64,000 nt of DNA from Fibrobacter succinogenes. GTDB taxonomy: Bacteria > Fibrobacterota > Fibrobacteria > Fibrobacterales > Fibrobacteraceae. Location: the NCBI GenBank assembly GCA_902779055.1, contig CACZAD010000020.1, positions 1-64,000 on the forward strand, in the 5' to 3' direction. Of the stretch, positions 44,845-54,542 are shown piece by piece. Every line of letters starts with the position of its first letter. Within the stretch, counting starts at the first letter, position 1. The translations under genes and the position numbers were made by a program. The notes below the pieces were generated by a model that was not told the DNA's origin, searched no databases, and saw only the letters and a program-made list of their open reading frames with translations.

Positions 44845-47800
44845 TTACTTTTGAGCGTGCATGGCAAGTGCGTGACGGTATTCAACCGGGAATACCTTGA
44901 CAAATTTCGGACGAGCATCATTCCAGTTGTCGAGAATGCGCTTGGCCTTTGCAGAACCCGTGGCTTCAAGGTGTTCCTTGATGATGCCGAGAAGTTCCTT
45001 TTCGCTTTCCGAACCGGCAAGCACGCTTTCGAGGTCCACGGAATCCACGTTGCAGCTCAAGTCGAAGTGACCCGTTTCGTCATAGACGTAAGCAAGACCA
45101 CCCGTCATACCGGCAGCGAAGTTCACACCCACGCGACCGAGCACGACCACGCGGCCACCCGTCATGTATTCGCAACCATGGTCACCGACGCCTTCAGAGA
45201 CGAGGAGCATACCGGAGTTACGGATACCGAAGCGTTCGCCAGCGAGACCGTTGATGAACACCTTACCGCTCGTTCCACCGTAACCGATGACGTTACCGGC
45301 AATGACGTTGTCTTCGGCCTTGAACGTTGCGTTGTGCGGCGGACGAACAATGATCTTACCACCGCTGAGTCCCTTGGCCATAAAGTCGTTGACTTCACCT
45401 TCGAGGTCAAGCGTTATACCCGGAGCGAGGAATGCACCGAAGCTCTGGCCGGCAACCCCCTGCAAGTGAATCTTGATGGTATCTTCGGGGAGGCCCTTTG
45501 CACCGTAGAAGTCATCCACGTAACCAGAAGTTTCGGTACCCACCGTACGGTCCGTGTTGTGGATCATCGCGCTGAGTTCCACCGACTTGCCGTCCTTGAA
45601 GGAATCCTGGACGAACGGGAGAATTTCGCGGCGGTCGAAGTTGACGAGTTCTTCCGGAACATAGTTTTCGTCAGAGGCCTTGCCGCCTTCGACAGTCTGG
45701 AAGACCTTGCTGAAGTCGAGGTTCTTGGCCTTGTAGAATTCGATGGCGCGGTTCACGTCGAGCAAGTCGCTACGGCCGCAGGCTTCGCGGAGACTCTTGA
45801 GACCGAGGCTAGCGAGAATTTCACGGACTTCGTCAGCGATGAAGAAGAGGAAGTTCTTGACGTATTCCGGCTTGCCCTTGAAGTGCTTACGGAGTTCCGG
45901 ATCCTGAGTGGCAAGACCCATCGGGCACTGGTTCGTATGGCAGCGACGGTCCATAATGCAACCGAGAGAAGCAAGCAGGTTCGTGGCAAAGCCAAATTCT
46001 TCGGCACCGAGGAGTGCGCCAATCACGACGTCACGACCGGTCTTGAGCTGACCATCGACCTGGAGCTTTACGCGACCACGGAGGTTGTTGAGCACAAGCG
46101 TCTGTTCGGCTTCGGCAATACCGAGTTCCCACGGCAAGCCAGCATGCTTGATGGAAGTGAGCGGAGATGCGCCCGTACCACCATCGTGACCAGAAATCAA
46201 GACGACGTTTGCGTGAGCCTTGGCAACACCGGCAGCAATCGTACCGACACCGACTTCGGACACGAGCTTCACAGAAACACGAGCCTTCGGGTTGGAGTTG
46301 TGCAAGTCGTAAATGAGCTGAGCCAAGTCTTCGATGGAGTAAATGTCATGATGCGGCGGCGGAGAAATGAGCGACACATTCGGAATGGAGTGACGCACGC
46401 GAGCCACAAATTCGTTCACCTTGCGAGCAGGGAGCTGACCGCCTTCACCGGGCTTTGCACCCTGGGCCATCTTGATCTGCAAATCCTTAGCGTGACGGAG
46501 ATAGTCAATCGTCACACCAAAACGACCAGAAGCAATCTGACGGATGGCAGAGCTACGGATTTCACCGTTCGGCCCCGGAGTATTGCGATCCGGGTCTTCA
46601 CCACCTTCACCGCAGTTACTCATAGCGCCCACGCTGTTCATAGCGATAGCGATGCATTCGTGAGCTTCCGGGCTCAAGGAGCCAAGGCTCATAGCGCCTG
46701 CGACAAAGTGCTTGACAATGCTTTCGCGGGATTCGACTTCGGAAATGTCGATCGGAGTCGTATCCTTGAACTTGAAGAGACCACGGAGCGTTGCAAGACG
46801 TTCGGACTGGTCATCAATCAGCTTCGAATAAACCTTGAACTTGGAGTAATCGCCCATCTGGACAGCCTGACGGAATGCACCGAGAGACTGCGGAGTCCAC
46901 AAGTGATGTTCGCCTTCCTTGCGGTAGCGATACTGACCACCTTCCTTGAGGACGCTGCTGGCGTCCGCAAGAGCGATGTGGTTGCGGTCGTCGACTTCCT
47001 TGGCGATTTCCTTGAGACCGATACCTTCGATGCGGCTAGCCGTACCCGGGAGGTACTTGTCGATGAATTCGCGGTTGAGGCCGACGGCTTCAAAGATCTG
47101 AGCGCTGCGGTAGCTACGGAGCGTAGAGATACCCATCTTGGACATGATCTTGAGGAGGCCCTTGTCGACAGCCTTGATGTAGTTAGCGGCGGCAGTGACC
47201 GGATCCACGTCGAGTTCGCCCGTATGGCAAAGATTCGAAATACTTTCGAGAGCGAGGTACGGGTTGATCACTGTTGCGCCGTAACCAAGGAGAAGTGCAA
47301 AGTGCATGACTTCGCGGACTTCACCAGACTGCACGATCAAACCAATTTCAGGGCGGACGCCAGCTTCGACCAAGGTGCGGTTCACGCAAGCGGTTGCAAG
47401 GAGCGACGGCATCGGCACATAGCCCCAGTCCACATTCTTATCGGAAAGAACGATAATGTTAAAGCCATCCTGCACGGCGCGGACGGCGTCGCCAGCGAGT
47501 TTCTGCAAAGCTTCTTCAAGAACTTCGCCGTTACCGCCAATCGGGAACTGCATCTTGAGGACTTTAGCCTTGAAGCTCTTGTCACCGATGTTTTCGAAGC
47601 GGCGGATTTCGTCTTCGGTCACAACCGGGCGCGGGATCTTGATGAGGTGAGCCTGTTCCGGAGTTTCTTCAAGGATGTTGCCGTGGTTACCGATGTAAGT
47701 CGTAAGGCTCATCACGAGTTCTTCACGAATCGGGTCAATCGACGGGTTCGTCACCTGGGCGAACAACTGCTTGAAGTAGTTGAACAGCGGCTGCGGCTTA

Positions 47801-49266
47801 TCCGAAAGCACAGCGAGAGCGGCGTCGTTACCCATGGAGCCGAGCGGTTCTGCGCCCGTCTTTGCCATCGGCTGCAAAATCACGCTCAAGTCTTCGGCAG
47901 AATAGCCAAAACGCTTCTGCTGGATGAGCAAGTCGGACGGAACGTCAGACGGGCTGATTTCGCTGAACAAACCACGTACGCTCATCTTGTTTTCGGCAAC
48001 CCAGCGACGGTAGGGCTTGCTGCGGGCCACGAGAGCCTTCATTTCGGCGTTCTTCAAGATGCGGTGATTTTCGATGTCGAGGTAAATGATTTCTCCCGGT
48101 TTGAGGCGGCCCTTTTCTTCGACCTGGTCATCATCGATGTCAAGCACACCCGTTTCGGAAGCCATGACAAAGAGACCATCTTTACATAAAGTGTAACGTG
48201 CCGGACGGAGGCCGTTACGGTCGAGGATTGCACCTGCATTCACACCATCAGAGAACGCGACTGCAGCCGGACCATCCCACGGTTCCATCAACATAGATTC
48301 ATATTCAAAGAAGCCACGCACGTCGCGACCGAGGTAGTGCTTTGCACCCCAGGCCTGCGGCATCATCATAAGCATTGCGTGCGGAAGCGTTCTACCGGCA
48401 GCGACCAAAAGCTCAAACATGTTGTCGAGGCTGGCGGAGTCGCTCTGGCCTGCGGCAATCAGCGGCAAGCACTTCTGGAGTTCGTCACCGATGCGATCGC
48501 TCTTGAGGTACGGTTCGCGAGCCTTGAGGCTGTTCAAGTTACCGCGGAGAGTGTTGATTTCGCCATTGTGAGCGAGGTAGCGGAACGGATGGGCCAAGGG
48601 CCAAGTCGGGAACGTGTTGGTCGAATAACGCTGGTGAACAAGGGCGATAGCACTTGCAAAGTCGTTATCGTTCAAATCCTTGTAGAAGCCTTCAATCTGA
48701 GTTGCGAGCAAAAGGCCCTTATAAACAACAGTCTTGGAGCTGCAAGAGCAGATGTAAAGGTTCTTTACATTCTTTTCGAGCTGACGACGGAGAACGAACA
48801 GCTTGATTTCAAATGCATCCTTCGATTCGAACTTGGAGCCGTCAAAGAAGAACTGACGGATGTGCGGGAGCGTTTCGCGAGCCGTGCGACCAATAGAAGA
48901 GGGATCGACGGGAACTTCACGAATCTTAAGAACCGGAGCACCTTCGGCAGCAGCGATTTCCTTGATCTGGGCGTCAAGAGAATCGGCAGCAACCGTATTT
49001 TCGACGAAGATCATGGCCACGCCGTAACGTACCGGAAGGTCATTATAAATCTTGCGGAAGAACTTATCCGGCATCGAGAGCAAAAGACCGGCACCGTCAC
49101 CCGTTTCCGGGTCGCCACCAGTAGCACCACGATGGAGGAGACGCTTCAAGACAGTAATACCCTGAGTAACAATCTCGTGAGACGCCACATTATTGATGTT
49201 GGCAACAAGGCCGACACCGCAGGCGTCATGTTCGTTGGCTGGATCGTAAAGAGCTTGTGCTTGCAT
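44845..49266 (-). CDS. gltB: Glutamate synthase large subunit (alpha)
   Basis: Turns glutamine and 2-oxoglutarate into two glutamates. 1473 residues from the ATG at 49266. The Ntn glutaminase starts at Cys16 after a 15-residue propeptide (NEHDA-CGVGLVANI). The FMN/2-oxoglutarate synthase domain and the [3Fe-4S] motif are seen near residue 1100 (LGCIMDRRCHTNQCPMGLAT). The C-terminal beta-helix (GYGGTSGKVFINGLAGERFG, GVGDHGCEYMTGGRVVVLG) is complete. It is first of gltB-gltD, with a full sigma54 promoter and palindromes upstream. Confidence 0.98.
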   Translation of the reverse strand: MQAQALYDPANEHDACGVGLVANINNVASHEIVTQGITVLKRLLHRGATGGDPETGDGAGLLLSMPDKFFRKIYNDLPVRYGVAMIFVENTVAADSLDAQIKEIAAAEGAPVLKIREVPVDPSSIGRTARETLPHIRQFFFDGSKFESKDAFEIKLFVLRRQLEKNVKNLYICSCSSKTVVYKGLLLATQIEGFYKDLNDNDFASAIALVHQRYSTNTFPTWPLAHPFRYLAHNGEINTLRGNLNSLKAREPYLKSDRIGDELQKCLPLIAAGQSDSASLDNMFELLVAAGRTLPHAMLMMMPQAWGAKHYLGRDVRGFFEYESMLMEPWDGPAAVAFSDGVNAGAILDRNGLRPARYTLCKDGLFVMASETGVLDIDDDQVEEKGRLKPGEIIYLDIENHRILKNAEMKALVARSKPYRRWVAENKMSVRGLFSEISPSDVPSDLLIQQKRFGYSAEDLSVILQPMAKTGAEPLGSMGNDAALAVLSDKPQPLFNYFKQLFAQVTNPSIDPIREELVMSLTTYIGNHGNILEETPEQAHLIKIPRPVVTEDEIRRFENIGDKSFKAKVLKMQFPIGGNGEVLEEALQKLAGDAVRAVQDGFNIIVLSDKNVDWGYVPMPSLLATACVNRTLVEAGVRPEIGLIVQSGEVREVMHFALLLGYGATVINPYLALESISNLCHTGELDVDPVTAAANYIKAVDKGLLKIMSKMGISTLRSYRSAQIFEAVGLNREFIDKYLPGTASRIEGIGLKEIAKEVDDRNHIALADASSVLKEGGQYRYRKEGEHHLWTPQSLGAFRQAVQMGDYSKFKVYSKLIDDQSERLATLRGLFKFKDTTPIDISEVESRESIVKHFVAGAMSLGSLSPEAHECIAIAMNSVGAMSNCGEGGEDPDRNTPGPNGEIRSSAIRQIASGRFGVTIDYLRHAKDLQIKMAQGAKPGEGGQLPARKVNEFVARVRHSIPNVSLISPPPHHDIYSIEDLAQLIYDLHNSNPKARVSVKLVSEVGVGTIAAGVAKAHANVVLISGHDGGTGASPLTSIKHAGLPWELGIAEAEQTLVLNNLRGRVKLQVDGQLKTGRDVVIGALLGAEEFGFATNLLASLGCIMDRRCHTNQCPMGLATQDPELRKHFKGKPEYVKNFLFFIADEVREILASLGLKSLREACGRSDLLDVNRAIEFYKAKNLDFSKVFQTVEGGKASDENYVPEELVNFDRREILPFVQDSFKDGKSVELSAMIHNTDRTVGTETSGYVDDFYGAKGLPEDTIKIHLQGVAGQSFGAFLAPGITLDLEGEVNDFMAKGLSGGKIIVRPPHNATFKAEDNVIAGNVIGYGGTSGKVFINGLAGERFGIRNSGMLLVSEGVGDHGCEYMTGGRVVVLGRVGVNFAAGMTGGLAYVYDETGHFDLSCNVDSVDLESVLAGSESEKELLGIIKEHLEATGSAKAKRILDNWNDARPKFVKVFPVEYRHALAMHAQK

Positions 49267-49304
49267 GAAAAATCCTTTTTCTAACAATTTTTTGCGACCC
49301 ACTA

Positions 49305-49320
49305 TGCAAAAACTGTGCCA
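49305..49320 (-). promoter_or_regulatory. Sigma54 promoter of gltB-gltD
   Basis: TGGCAC-AGTTT-TTGCA on the minus strand is a full consensus match. The predicted start is near 49295, about 30 bases before the ATG. Confidence 0.84.
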
Positions 49321-49325
49321 ACGCG

Positions 49326-49340
49326 TCACACAATCTGTAA
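49326..49340. promoter_or_regulatory. Palindrome next to the gltB -24 box
   Basis: TCACA-CAATC-TGTAA has one mismatch to the family and lies 5 bp upstream of the -24 box. Confidence 0.55.
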
Positions 49341-49447
49341 TACGCCCGTCAATTAGCGTAAATACGGTCAAAAATGTAAAACTCGAAAAATTTTAACGAA
49401 AATTCTAATTTTCAGCATTACAATTTTTGAAAAAGAATTTTGAATTT

Positions 49448-49462
49448 TTACACTCCATGTAA
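49448..49462. promoter_or_regulatory. Shared TTACA-N5-TGTAA palindrome between gltB and the FNT gene
   Basis: TTACA-CTCCA-TGTAA is a perfect copy. It lies 127 bp upstream of the gltB promoter and 76 bp upstream of the divergent sigma54-like box, so it could serve both. A weaker copy (TTACA-N5-TGAAA) is at 49418-49432. Confidence 0.7.
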
Positions 49463-49538
49463 TCCATAAATGGTCCTACACTCCAAACAGACCCGCCAAA
49501 AACCGTTACGACGAGCGGCACTGTACAAAAAGTCGCAA

Positions 49539-49554
49539 TGGCATTATTTTTGCA
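49539..49554 (+). promoter_or_regulatory. Sigma54-like promoter of the FNT-family gene
   Basis: TGGCAT-TATTT-TTGCA keeps the invariant GG and GC at the right distance but has T in place of C at the sixth position. Confidence 0.5.
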
Positions 49555-49596
49555 AAACAGTTTTTCCCAATGAAAAAACGCACACATTATTAAATT

Positions 49597-49653
49597 TGCA
49601 TCCTCACGGATGCATTTAATACGGCTCGGTTATGCCAAAGCATAAATGCTTTG
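49597..49653 (+). promoter_or_regulatory. Two-hairpin leader of the FNT-family gene
   Basis: TGCATCC-N4-GGATGCA (49597-49614) and CAAAGCAT-AA-ATGCTTTG (49636-49653) lie in the leader of about 120 bases. Neither has a T run. The function is unknown. Confidence 0.4.
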
Positions 49654-49686
49654 ACGCGACCCTCACCTTTAATTAAATTTGGCGCC

Positions 49687-50310
49687 ATGATTAATTTTGT
49701 CAAATCCGTCTACTCCGGCTTATGCATCGGCCTCGGTGGCACAGCATTCCTCTCCTGCGACAACAAGATTCTCGGATCGTTCCTATTCGGACTCGGACTT
49801 TTTACGATTTTGAATTTCGGATTCAACCTTTTTACAGGCAAGGTCGGCTACTTCGTCAACAAGAAGCCTAATTACTGGGGATTCCTCGCCATCGTCTGGC
49901 TCGGCAATTTCGCAGGAACATTCCTGTTCGCAAAAATGATGGCCGCGACCCGCTACGGTTCCGCCCTTCAAGCCAAGGCAAACGCCCTTTGCGCCATCAA
50001 GGACGGCGACAGCCCATTGAGCCTTTTGGTACTCGGCATCTTTTGCGGTATGCTCATGTTCATCGCGGCCGACGGTTACAAGACCATCGAAAACCAGGTC
50101 GGAAAAGTCTTCACCGTGTTCCTCCCCGTTATGGTCTTCATCTTGAGCGGATTCGAACACTGCATCGCCGACATGTTCTACTTTTCACTCGCCAGCGACT
50201 TTTCTTTGACGATGTTCAAGGCGCTTTTAGCCATCACGATCGGCAACTCGATTGGCGGCGGGCTCATCCCGCTTATGCAAAAGCTGAAAGACAAAGCCCC
50301 TAATATTTAA
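49687..50310 (+). CDS. Formate/nitrite transporter (FNT) family channel, short form
   Basis: 207 residues with six hydrophobic segments. FNT features: ILGSFLFGLGLFTILNFGFN with LFTG, the paired WLGNFAGTFLFAKM, VFILSGFEHCIADMFYFSL and TIGNSIGGGLIPLM. Most FNT proteins have about 260-280 residues; this one lacks the cytoplasmic ends. Members carry formate, nitrite, hydrosulfide or ammonium. The shared upstream palindrome with gltB and a sigma54-like box point to a nitrogen compound (inference). The start ATG at 49687 has no strong ribosome binding site. Confidence 0.85.
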   Translation: MINFVKSVYSGLCIGLGGTAFLSCDNKILGSFLFGLGLFTILNFGFNLFTGKVGYFVNKKPNYWGFLAIVWLGNFAGTFLFAKMMAATRYGSALQAKANALCAIKDGDSPLSLLVLGIFCGMLMFIAADGYKTIENQVGKVFTVFLPVMVFILSGFEHCIADMFYFSLASDFSLTMFKALLAITIGNSIGGGLIPLMQKLKDKAPNI

Positions 50311-50316
50311 TTACAG

Positions 50317-51036
50317 TTACCACCACTGCGCATTTACAGTAAGGGTGAATCGGTCGATAGGCTCCTCTGATTCACCCTTCATTATTTTATAGGTCAAGTC
50401 CCTGCCGTAACGGAGTTCAAGGCCCATTCCAAGACGCTTTCCGGCAATACCTGCGACATAAACGCCACCACCGACTTCATCATAAAAGACGGGCGCGGGC
50501 GACGCCGAAAGTTCTCCAATTTTATTTTTATAGGCCTCGCGACCGTTTCTGGAGAGGTGTTGCGTGAGACCGACTCGTAGTTTACGGGAGTAAAAAGGCA
50601 GTTGTTCAATAATTGTAATACCGCCACCCCAACCTGCGGCATATTCAACTTTTTCAAATCGCCATAAATGAAAATTGCTCCACCCCATAACGCCAAAATA
50701 ATCCGAAACGAACCCCATTTGAGCGTAAGGGCTTAGCCAATCCAAACCAACACCGAATTTGAAGTTCTTCAACTGTTTTTGGACATCAAAGGCGGATTGA
50801 AATTTCCATTCAAAATTATTGTAATCTTCGTCTTCATCACGAAGGGAGGCTCGTTTCACATTACCATAAGGCACAAGCTTATTTTTCCCGGTCGTTCCGA
50901 AAACACCCGAAACCGTCGCATTTATTTGCACGTCGCCGTCGCCCTGTTCCATAAACGCAGCCGCAGAAGGCGGGTGAACCGCGCATCCGCACAGCCCCAA
51001 TGCAACAGTCAAAAGAATTACATTCAAACGAATCAC
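50317..51036 (-). CDS. Lipoprotein, probably beta-barrel-like, function unknown
   Basis: 239 residues if the GTG at 51036 is the start; this gives a lipoprotein signal VIRLNVILLTVALGLCGCAV with a lipobox. A longer frame to 51093 runs into the sodB terminator and is less likely. A TATATT box just upstream suggests a very short leader. The mature part has alternating aromatic strands (FKFGVGLDWLSPYAQMGFV, EYAAGWGGGITIIEQLPF, RLGMGLELRYGRD) ending in QWW, like a small outer-membrane barrel. I recognise no family. It converges with the FNT gene with a 6-bp gap and no terminator. Confidence 0.65.
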   Translation of the reverse strand: MIRLNVILLTVALGLCGCAVHPPSAAAFMEQGDGDVQINATVSGVFGTTGKNKLVPYGNVKRASLRDEDEDYNNFEWKFQSAFDVQKQLKNFKFGVGLDWLSPYAQMGFVSDYFGVMGWSNFHLWRFEKVEYAAGWGGGITIIEQLPFYSRKLRVGLTQHLSRNGREAYKNKIGELSASPAPVFYDEVGGGVYVAGIAGKRLGMGLELRYGRDLTYKIMKGESEEPIDRFTLTVNAQWW

Positions 51037-51089
51037 AGGGAGAATATATAAATCAAGCAGAATCCATTTCAAGCAAATTCCGACAAAAC

Positions 51090-51118
51090 GCAAAAAAGCC
51101 GGGATATCCCGGCCATTT
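51090..51118 (-). terminator. Terminator of sodB
   Basis: The perfect GCCGGGATATCCCGGC stem is followed on the minus strand by TTTTTTG. Confidence 0.85.
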
Positions 51119-51136
51119 TAGTTTATAGTTTAAATG

Positions 51137-51736
51137 TCATCCTAGACGTTCGTTCACGACGTCCCAGTTTACAATGCTCCACAGGGACTTCAAGTAATCC
51201 GGACGGCGGTTACGGTAATCTATATAGTAAGCGTGTTCCCACACGTCAAACGTCAAGAGCGGCGTGAGTCCCTTGGTAATCGGGTTCTGCGCATTACCTT
51301 CTTGCGTGATCACGAGCTTGCCCGAAGCATCTGCCGAAAGCCAAACCCAGCCGGAGCCAAAAAGCCCGGCGCCCTTCGTCTGGAATTCTTCCTGGAACTT
51401 TTCGTACGAGCCGAAATCGCTGGCGATCGCATTCGCAATTTTACCCGTCGGGATGTTCCCGGTCTTGGGCGGCGCAAACTGCAAAAAATACATAGAGTGG
51501 TTCAAAATCTGCCCTGCGTTATTGAAGACTCCCCCATCGGCAGACTTGACGATGTCTTCGAGAGACTTGCCCTCGAACGCACTCCCCGGAAGGGCCGCAT
51601 TCAAGTTATTCACATAAGTTTGCAAATGCTTGCCATAATGGAACAAGAATGTTTCTTGGCTAAGTACGGGAGCCAGATCCGCAGCACCATACGGAAGAGC
51701 CGGCATTTCGAATTTACCATTGATGGGTTGTGTCAT
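51137..51736 (-). CDS. sodB: Superoxide dismutase (Fe/Mn family)
   Basis: Removes superoxide. 199 residues. The metal ligands are visible: the first His near FHYGKHLQTYVNNLN, the second in LNHSMYFLQF, and Asp/His in TFDVWEHAYYIDYRN. GSGWVWLSAD is also conserved. Fe against Mn use cannot be settled with certainty. A GAGAGG ribosome binding site and a short 5' stem-loop precede it. For an obligate anaerobe this is an oxygen-defence gene. Confidence 0.95.
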   Translation of the reverse strand: MTQPINGKFEMPALPYGAADLAPVLSQETFLFHYGKHLQTYVNNLNAALPGSAFEGKSLEDIVKSADGGVFNNAGQILNHSMYFLQFAPPKTGNIPTGKIANAIASDFGSYEKFQEEFQTKGAGLFGSGWVWLSADASGKLVITQEGNAQNPITKGLTPLLTFDVWEHAYYIDYRNRRPDYLKSLWSIVNWDVVNERLG

Positions 51737-51753
51737 AGAAACCTCTCTTTTTC

Positions 51754-51772
51754 TACGTCGACCTTCGACGTA
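51754..51772 (-). promoter_or_regulatory. Perfect stem in the sodB leader
   Basis: TACGTCGA-N3-TCGACGTA lies directly downstream of a TATATT-type -10 box (about 51787), so it forms the 5' end of the mRNA or an operator. Confidence 0.5.
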
Positions 51773-51984
51773 ATCTTTTTGTAATATATAAAACTTTTTT
51801 AGGAAAGTTTAATAAAATGCATAAAAGTGCGTTTTACGTTTTTTGAAAGAACGGAACCTGGCCATAAAAAATAAGACTTGCCCCAAAGCACACGAAAACA
51901 ACACAATCGCCAAGAATCAAGCATTTTTCCGGAGACAATCCAACGCTCCGATCGAGAAAATCGTAATCCTTTTAGACATTTCAT

Positions 51985-52028
51985 TTACACATTCTGTAAA
52001 CCAGGTTCTATTTTTCCAAAATCTGTAA
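51985..52028. promoter_or_regulatory. Two TTACA-N5-TGTAA type sites upstream of glnN
   Basis: TTACA-CATTC-TGTAA (51985-51999, perfect) and TTCCA-AAATC-TGTAA (52014-52028, one mismatch) lie 118 and 89 bp upstream of the -24 box. The rest of 51773-52117 shows no gene. Confidence 0.7.
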
Positions 52029-52117
52029 TCTTTACACCATAAACAGTCAGTCTCTGCCATCTCTCAAATTTTGCGTTTTTCGTCGAATTTCGCCATTTCA
52101 CGAGCAAATTCCAATTT

Positions 52118-52133
52118 TGGCACGCTTTTCGCT
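52118..52133 (+). promoter_or_regulatory. Sigma54 promoter of glnN
   Basis: TGGCAC-GCTTT-TCGCT has the invariant GG and GC and one departure (TCGCT for TTGCT). The predicted start is about 30 bases before the ATG. Confidence 0.75.
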
Positions 52134-52173
52134 TACTGAGGCGCGAAAACAAAAACAAATAGGAGTTTGCCAA

Positions 52174-54294
52174 ATGAGCAACGAATACAGAATGAAAGCA
52201 ATCAAGGAAATCGCCGCGGAAGCCGCAGGCGCAAACCTCCCCGCAGCACCCGCAAACATTGATTTTTACGGCGAAGACGTTTTTAACGCCGAAGCAATGC
52301 GCGCTTACCTCCCGAAAGAAATTTGCAAGAAGTTGTTTGCTACGATTGATGACGGCGCACCGCTCGATCCGAGCATCGCAGGCGAAGTCGCTCACGCTAT
52401 GAAAAAGTGGGCCATTGACCGTGGCGCAACTCACTTCACTCACTGGTTTCAGCCGCTCACCGGCTCTACCGCCGAAAAGCACGACTCCTTCCTTGAACCG
52501 GAAAACGGCAAGGCCATTCTCGCCTTCAGCGGCAAGAACTTGATCGTTGGCGAACCGGACGCATCTTCTTTCCCGAGCGGCGGTCTTCGTTCTACTTTCG
52601 AAGCTCGTGGTTACACGGCTTGGGATCCGACTTCCCCGGCATTCATCAAGCGTCATGGCAACGGTGCAACGCTTTGCATCCCGACCGCTTTCTGTAGCTA
52701 CACTGGCGAAGCACTCGACAAGAAGACTCCGCTTCTCCGCTCCATCCAGGCTTTGCAGAAATCCGCCGACCACCTTATGGGTCTCTTCGGCGTCGCTCCG
52801 CAGAAGGTGAACGTCACCCTCGGTGCCGAACAGGAATACTTCCTCGTCGACAAGCGCTTCTACCTCCAGCGTCCGGACCTTTACCAGGCTGGCCGCACTT
52901 TGTTCGGTGCAGCACCGGCTAAGCACCAGCAGATGGAAGACCACTACTTCGGTAGCATTCCGGCTCGCATCTTGAACTTCATGAACGATGTGGAAAAGGA
53001 ACTCTGGAAGCTCGGCATTCCGGCCAAGACCCGCCACAACGAAGTCGCTCCGGCTCAGTTCGAACTTGCTCCGATGTTCGAAGAAGTGAACCTCGCTTGC
53101 GACCACAACATGCAGATTATGGAAGTCCTCCGCCAGGTCGCTGACCGCCACGGACTCGTCTGCCTCCTCCACGAAAAGCCGTTTGCAGGCATTAATGGTT
53201 CTGGTAAGCACAACAACTGGTCCGTGAACTACGGCAAGACCAACCTCTTGAACCCGGGCAAGGATCCGCACCAGAACGCCATCTTCCTCACCACGCTCTG
53301 CGCTGTTATCTACGCTGTCGATACTCACGCTGACTTGCTCCGTATGGCTGTTGCAAGTGCCGGTAACGACCACCGCCTTGGTGCAAACGAAGCTCCTCCG
53401 GCAATCATCTCTATGTACCTCGGCGACCAGCTTGCCGACGTTATCGACCAGCTCGAAAAGGGCGATCCGAAGTCCAGCAAGCAGGCTGGCGCACTCAAGC
53501 TCGGTTCCGATACGCTTCCGCCGCTTCCGCGTGACGCTACCGACCGCAACCGTACGTCTCCGTTCGCATTCACCGGCAACAAGTTCGAATTCCGCGCACC
53601 GGGTTCCAGCCAGAGCTGCTCTGAACCGAACGTCATCCTCAACACCATCGTTGCCGAAGCCTTCGACATCATCGCCGACAAGCTTGCTAGCGTTCCGGCC
53701 GACAAGTTCCACGAAGAACTCCAGAAGCTCTTGCAGAAGATCGTCAAGGAACACAAACGCGTTATCTTCAACGGCAACGGCTATACCGACGAATGGGTCG
53801 AAGAAGCTGCAAAGCGCGGCCTTCCGAACATCCGCACCACAATGGAAGCCCTCCAGGCTCTCACCAAGAAGGAAAACGTCGAACTCTTCGAAAAGTACGG
53901 CGTCTTCAACAAGCGCGAACTCGATTCCCGCTACGAAGTGAACATGGAAGACTACCACAAGAAGATTCACATCGAAGGCGAAATCGCCCGCGATATGGCC
54001 AAGGACATCATCCTTCCGCAGGCTGTGGCTGCATACACCAACGCTCTCAAGGCAAACGAAATGGCTCTCAACCAGGGCTTCCCGGCTCTCGACACTTATG
54101 CAAAGCCGCTTGGCGAAGGTGTCAAGAAGCTCCTTGCCGCTATCGAAGTGATGGAAAAGGCTCTCGCAGGGAAGCACGAAGACATTCTCAACGGTATGAT
54201 CGACCTCCGCTTGGTCGTGGACGCTCTCGAAAAGATCGTTCCGGACGAACTCTGGCCGCTTCCGAAGTATAGAGAAATGCTTTTCGTGTATTAA
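52174..54294 (+). CDS. glnN: Glutamine synthetase type III (GlnN)
   Basis: Main ammonia-assimilating enzyme, forming glutamine from glutamate with ATP. 706 residues, the size of the type III family (types I and II are far shorter). Type III features: [40 protein letters not shown], the metal-binding [30 protein letters not shown], and [23 protein letters not shown] lies eight bases before the ATG. It has a sigma54 promoter, two upstream palindromes and its own terminator. Confidence 0.98.
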   Translation: MSNEYRMKAIKEIAAEAAGANLPAAPANIDFYGEDVFNAEAMRAYLPKEICKKLFATIDDGAPLDPSIAGEVAHAMKKWAIDRGATHFTHWFQPLTGSTAEKHDSFLEPENGKAILAFSGKNLIVGEPDASSFPSGGLRSTFEARGYTAWDPTSPAFIKRHGNGATLCIPTAFCSYTGEALDKKTPLLRSIQALQKSADHLMGLFGVAPQKVNVTLGAEQEYFLVDKRFYLQRPDLYQAGRTLFGAAPAKHQQMEDHYFGSIPARILNFMNDVEKELWKLGIPAKTRHNEVAPAQFELAPMFEEVNLACDHNMQIMEVLRQVADRHGLVCLLHEKPFAGINGSGKHNNWSVNYGKTNLLNPGKDPHQNAIFLTTLCAVIYAVDTHADLLRMAVASAGNDHRLGANEAPPAIISMYLGDQLADVIDQLEKGDPKSSKQAGALKLGSDTLPPLPRDATDRNRTSPFAFTGNKFEFRAPGSSQSCSEPNVILNTIVAEAFDIIADKLASVPADKFHEELQKLLQKIVKEHKRVIFNGNGYTDEWVEEAAKRGLPNIRTTMEALQALTKKENVELFEKYGVFNKRELDSRYEVNMEDYHKKIHIEGEIARDMAKDIILPQAVAAYTNALKANEMALNQGFPALDTYAKPLGEGVKKLLAAIEVMEKALAGKHEDILNGMIDLRLVVDALEKIVPDELWPLPKYREMLFVY

Positions 54295-54344
54295 CGAGTG
54301 GCTCCCCCAAATAAATAAACCGAAGACTCCATGTACTAAATAAG

Positions 54345-54374
54345 AAGTCCCGCAGTTTCTGCGGGGCTTTTTAT
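54345..54374 (+). terminator. Terminator of glnN
   Basis: AGTCCCGCAG and CTGCGGGGCT arms around TTT are followed by a T run. Confidence 0.88.
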
Positions 54375-54380
54375 CTTTTT

Positions 54381-54425
54381 TTACACAAAACGTAAAACAA
54401 ATATCAGGAATTACATTTTCTGTAA
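54381..54425. promoter_or_regulatory. Two TTACA-N5-TGTAA type sites upstream of pyrG
   Basis: TTACA-CAAAA-CGTAA (54381-54395, one mismatch) and TTACA-TTTTC-TGTAA (54411-54425, perfect) lie 85 and 55 bp upstream of the -24 box. Confidence 0.7.
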
Positions 54426-54480
54426 AATAAAATACCCTATACCCCTTAAAAATTCCACCAAAAAAGCCATTTTGATCTGT

Positions 54481-54496
54481 TGGCACGGTTATTGCA
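54481..54496 (+). promoter_or_regulatory. Sigma54 promoter of pyrG
   Basis: TGGCAC-GGTTA-TTGCA is a full consensus match. The predicted start is near 54507. Confidence 0.84.
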
Positions 54497-54512
54497 TACG
54501 GGTGCTAGAAAA

Positions 54513-54527
54513 TTACAAATTGTGTAA
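54513..54527. promoter_or_regulatory. TTACA-N5-TGTAA palindrome in the pyrG leader
   Basis: TTACA-AATTG-TGTAA is a perfect copy but lies downstream of the predicted start, 15 bases before the ATG, where bound protein would block rather than activate. Confidence 0.6.
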
Positions 54528-54542
54528 ATTAGGAAAATTATT

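Noticed and set aside
44851..48189. Very long open frame (over 1100 codons) on the plus strand opposite gltB
   Set aside because: It is the antisense of a fully conserved glutamate synthase gene; the composition (His/Val/Glu/Phe-rich, no domain) is what this codon usage gives on the opposite strand. Similar frames lie opposite mnmG, dnaK, pyrG and GH43.
35273..54527. Palindromes as GlnR/TnrA (TGTNA-N7-TNACA) or NtcA (GTA-N8-TAC) sites
   Set aside because: The arm orientation and the strict 5-bp spacing do not fit either consensus, and no GlnR or CRP-family regulator is encoded nearby.
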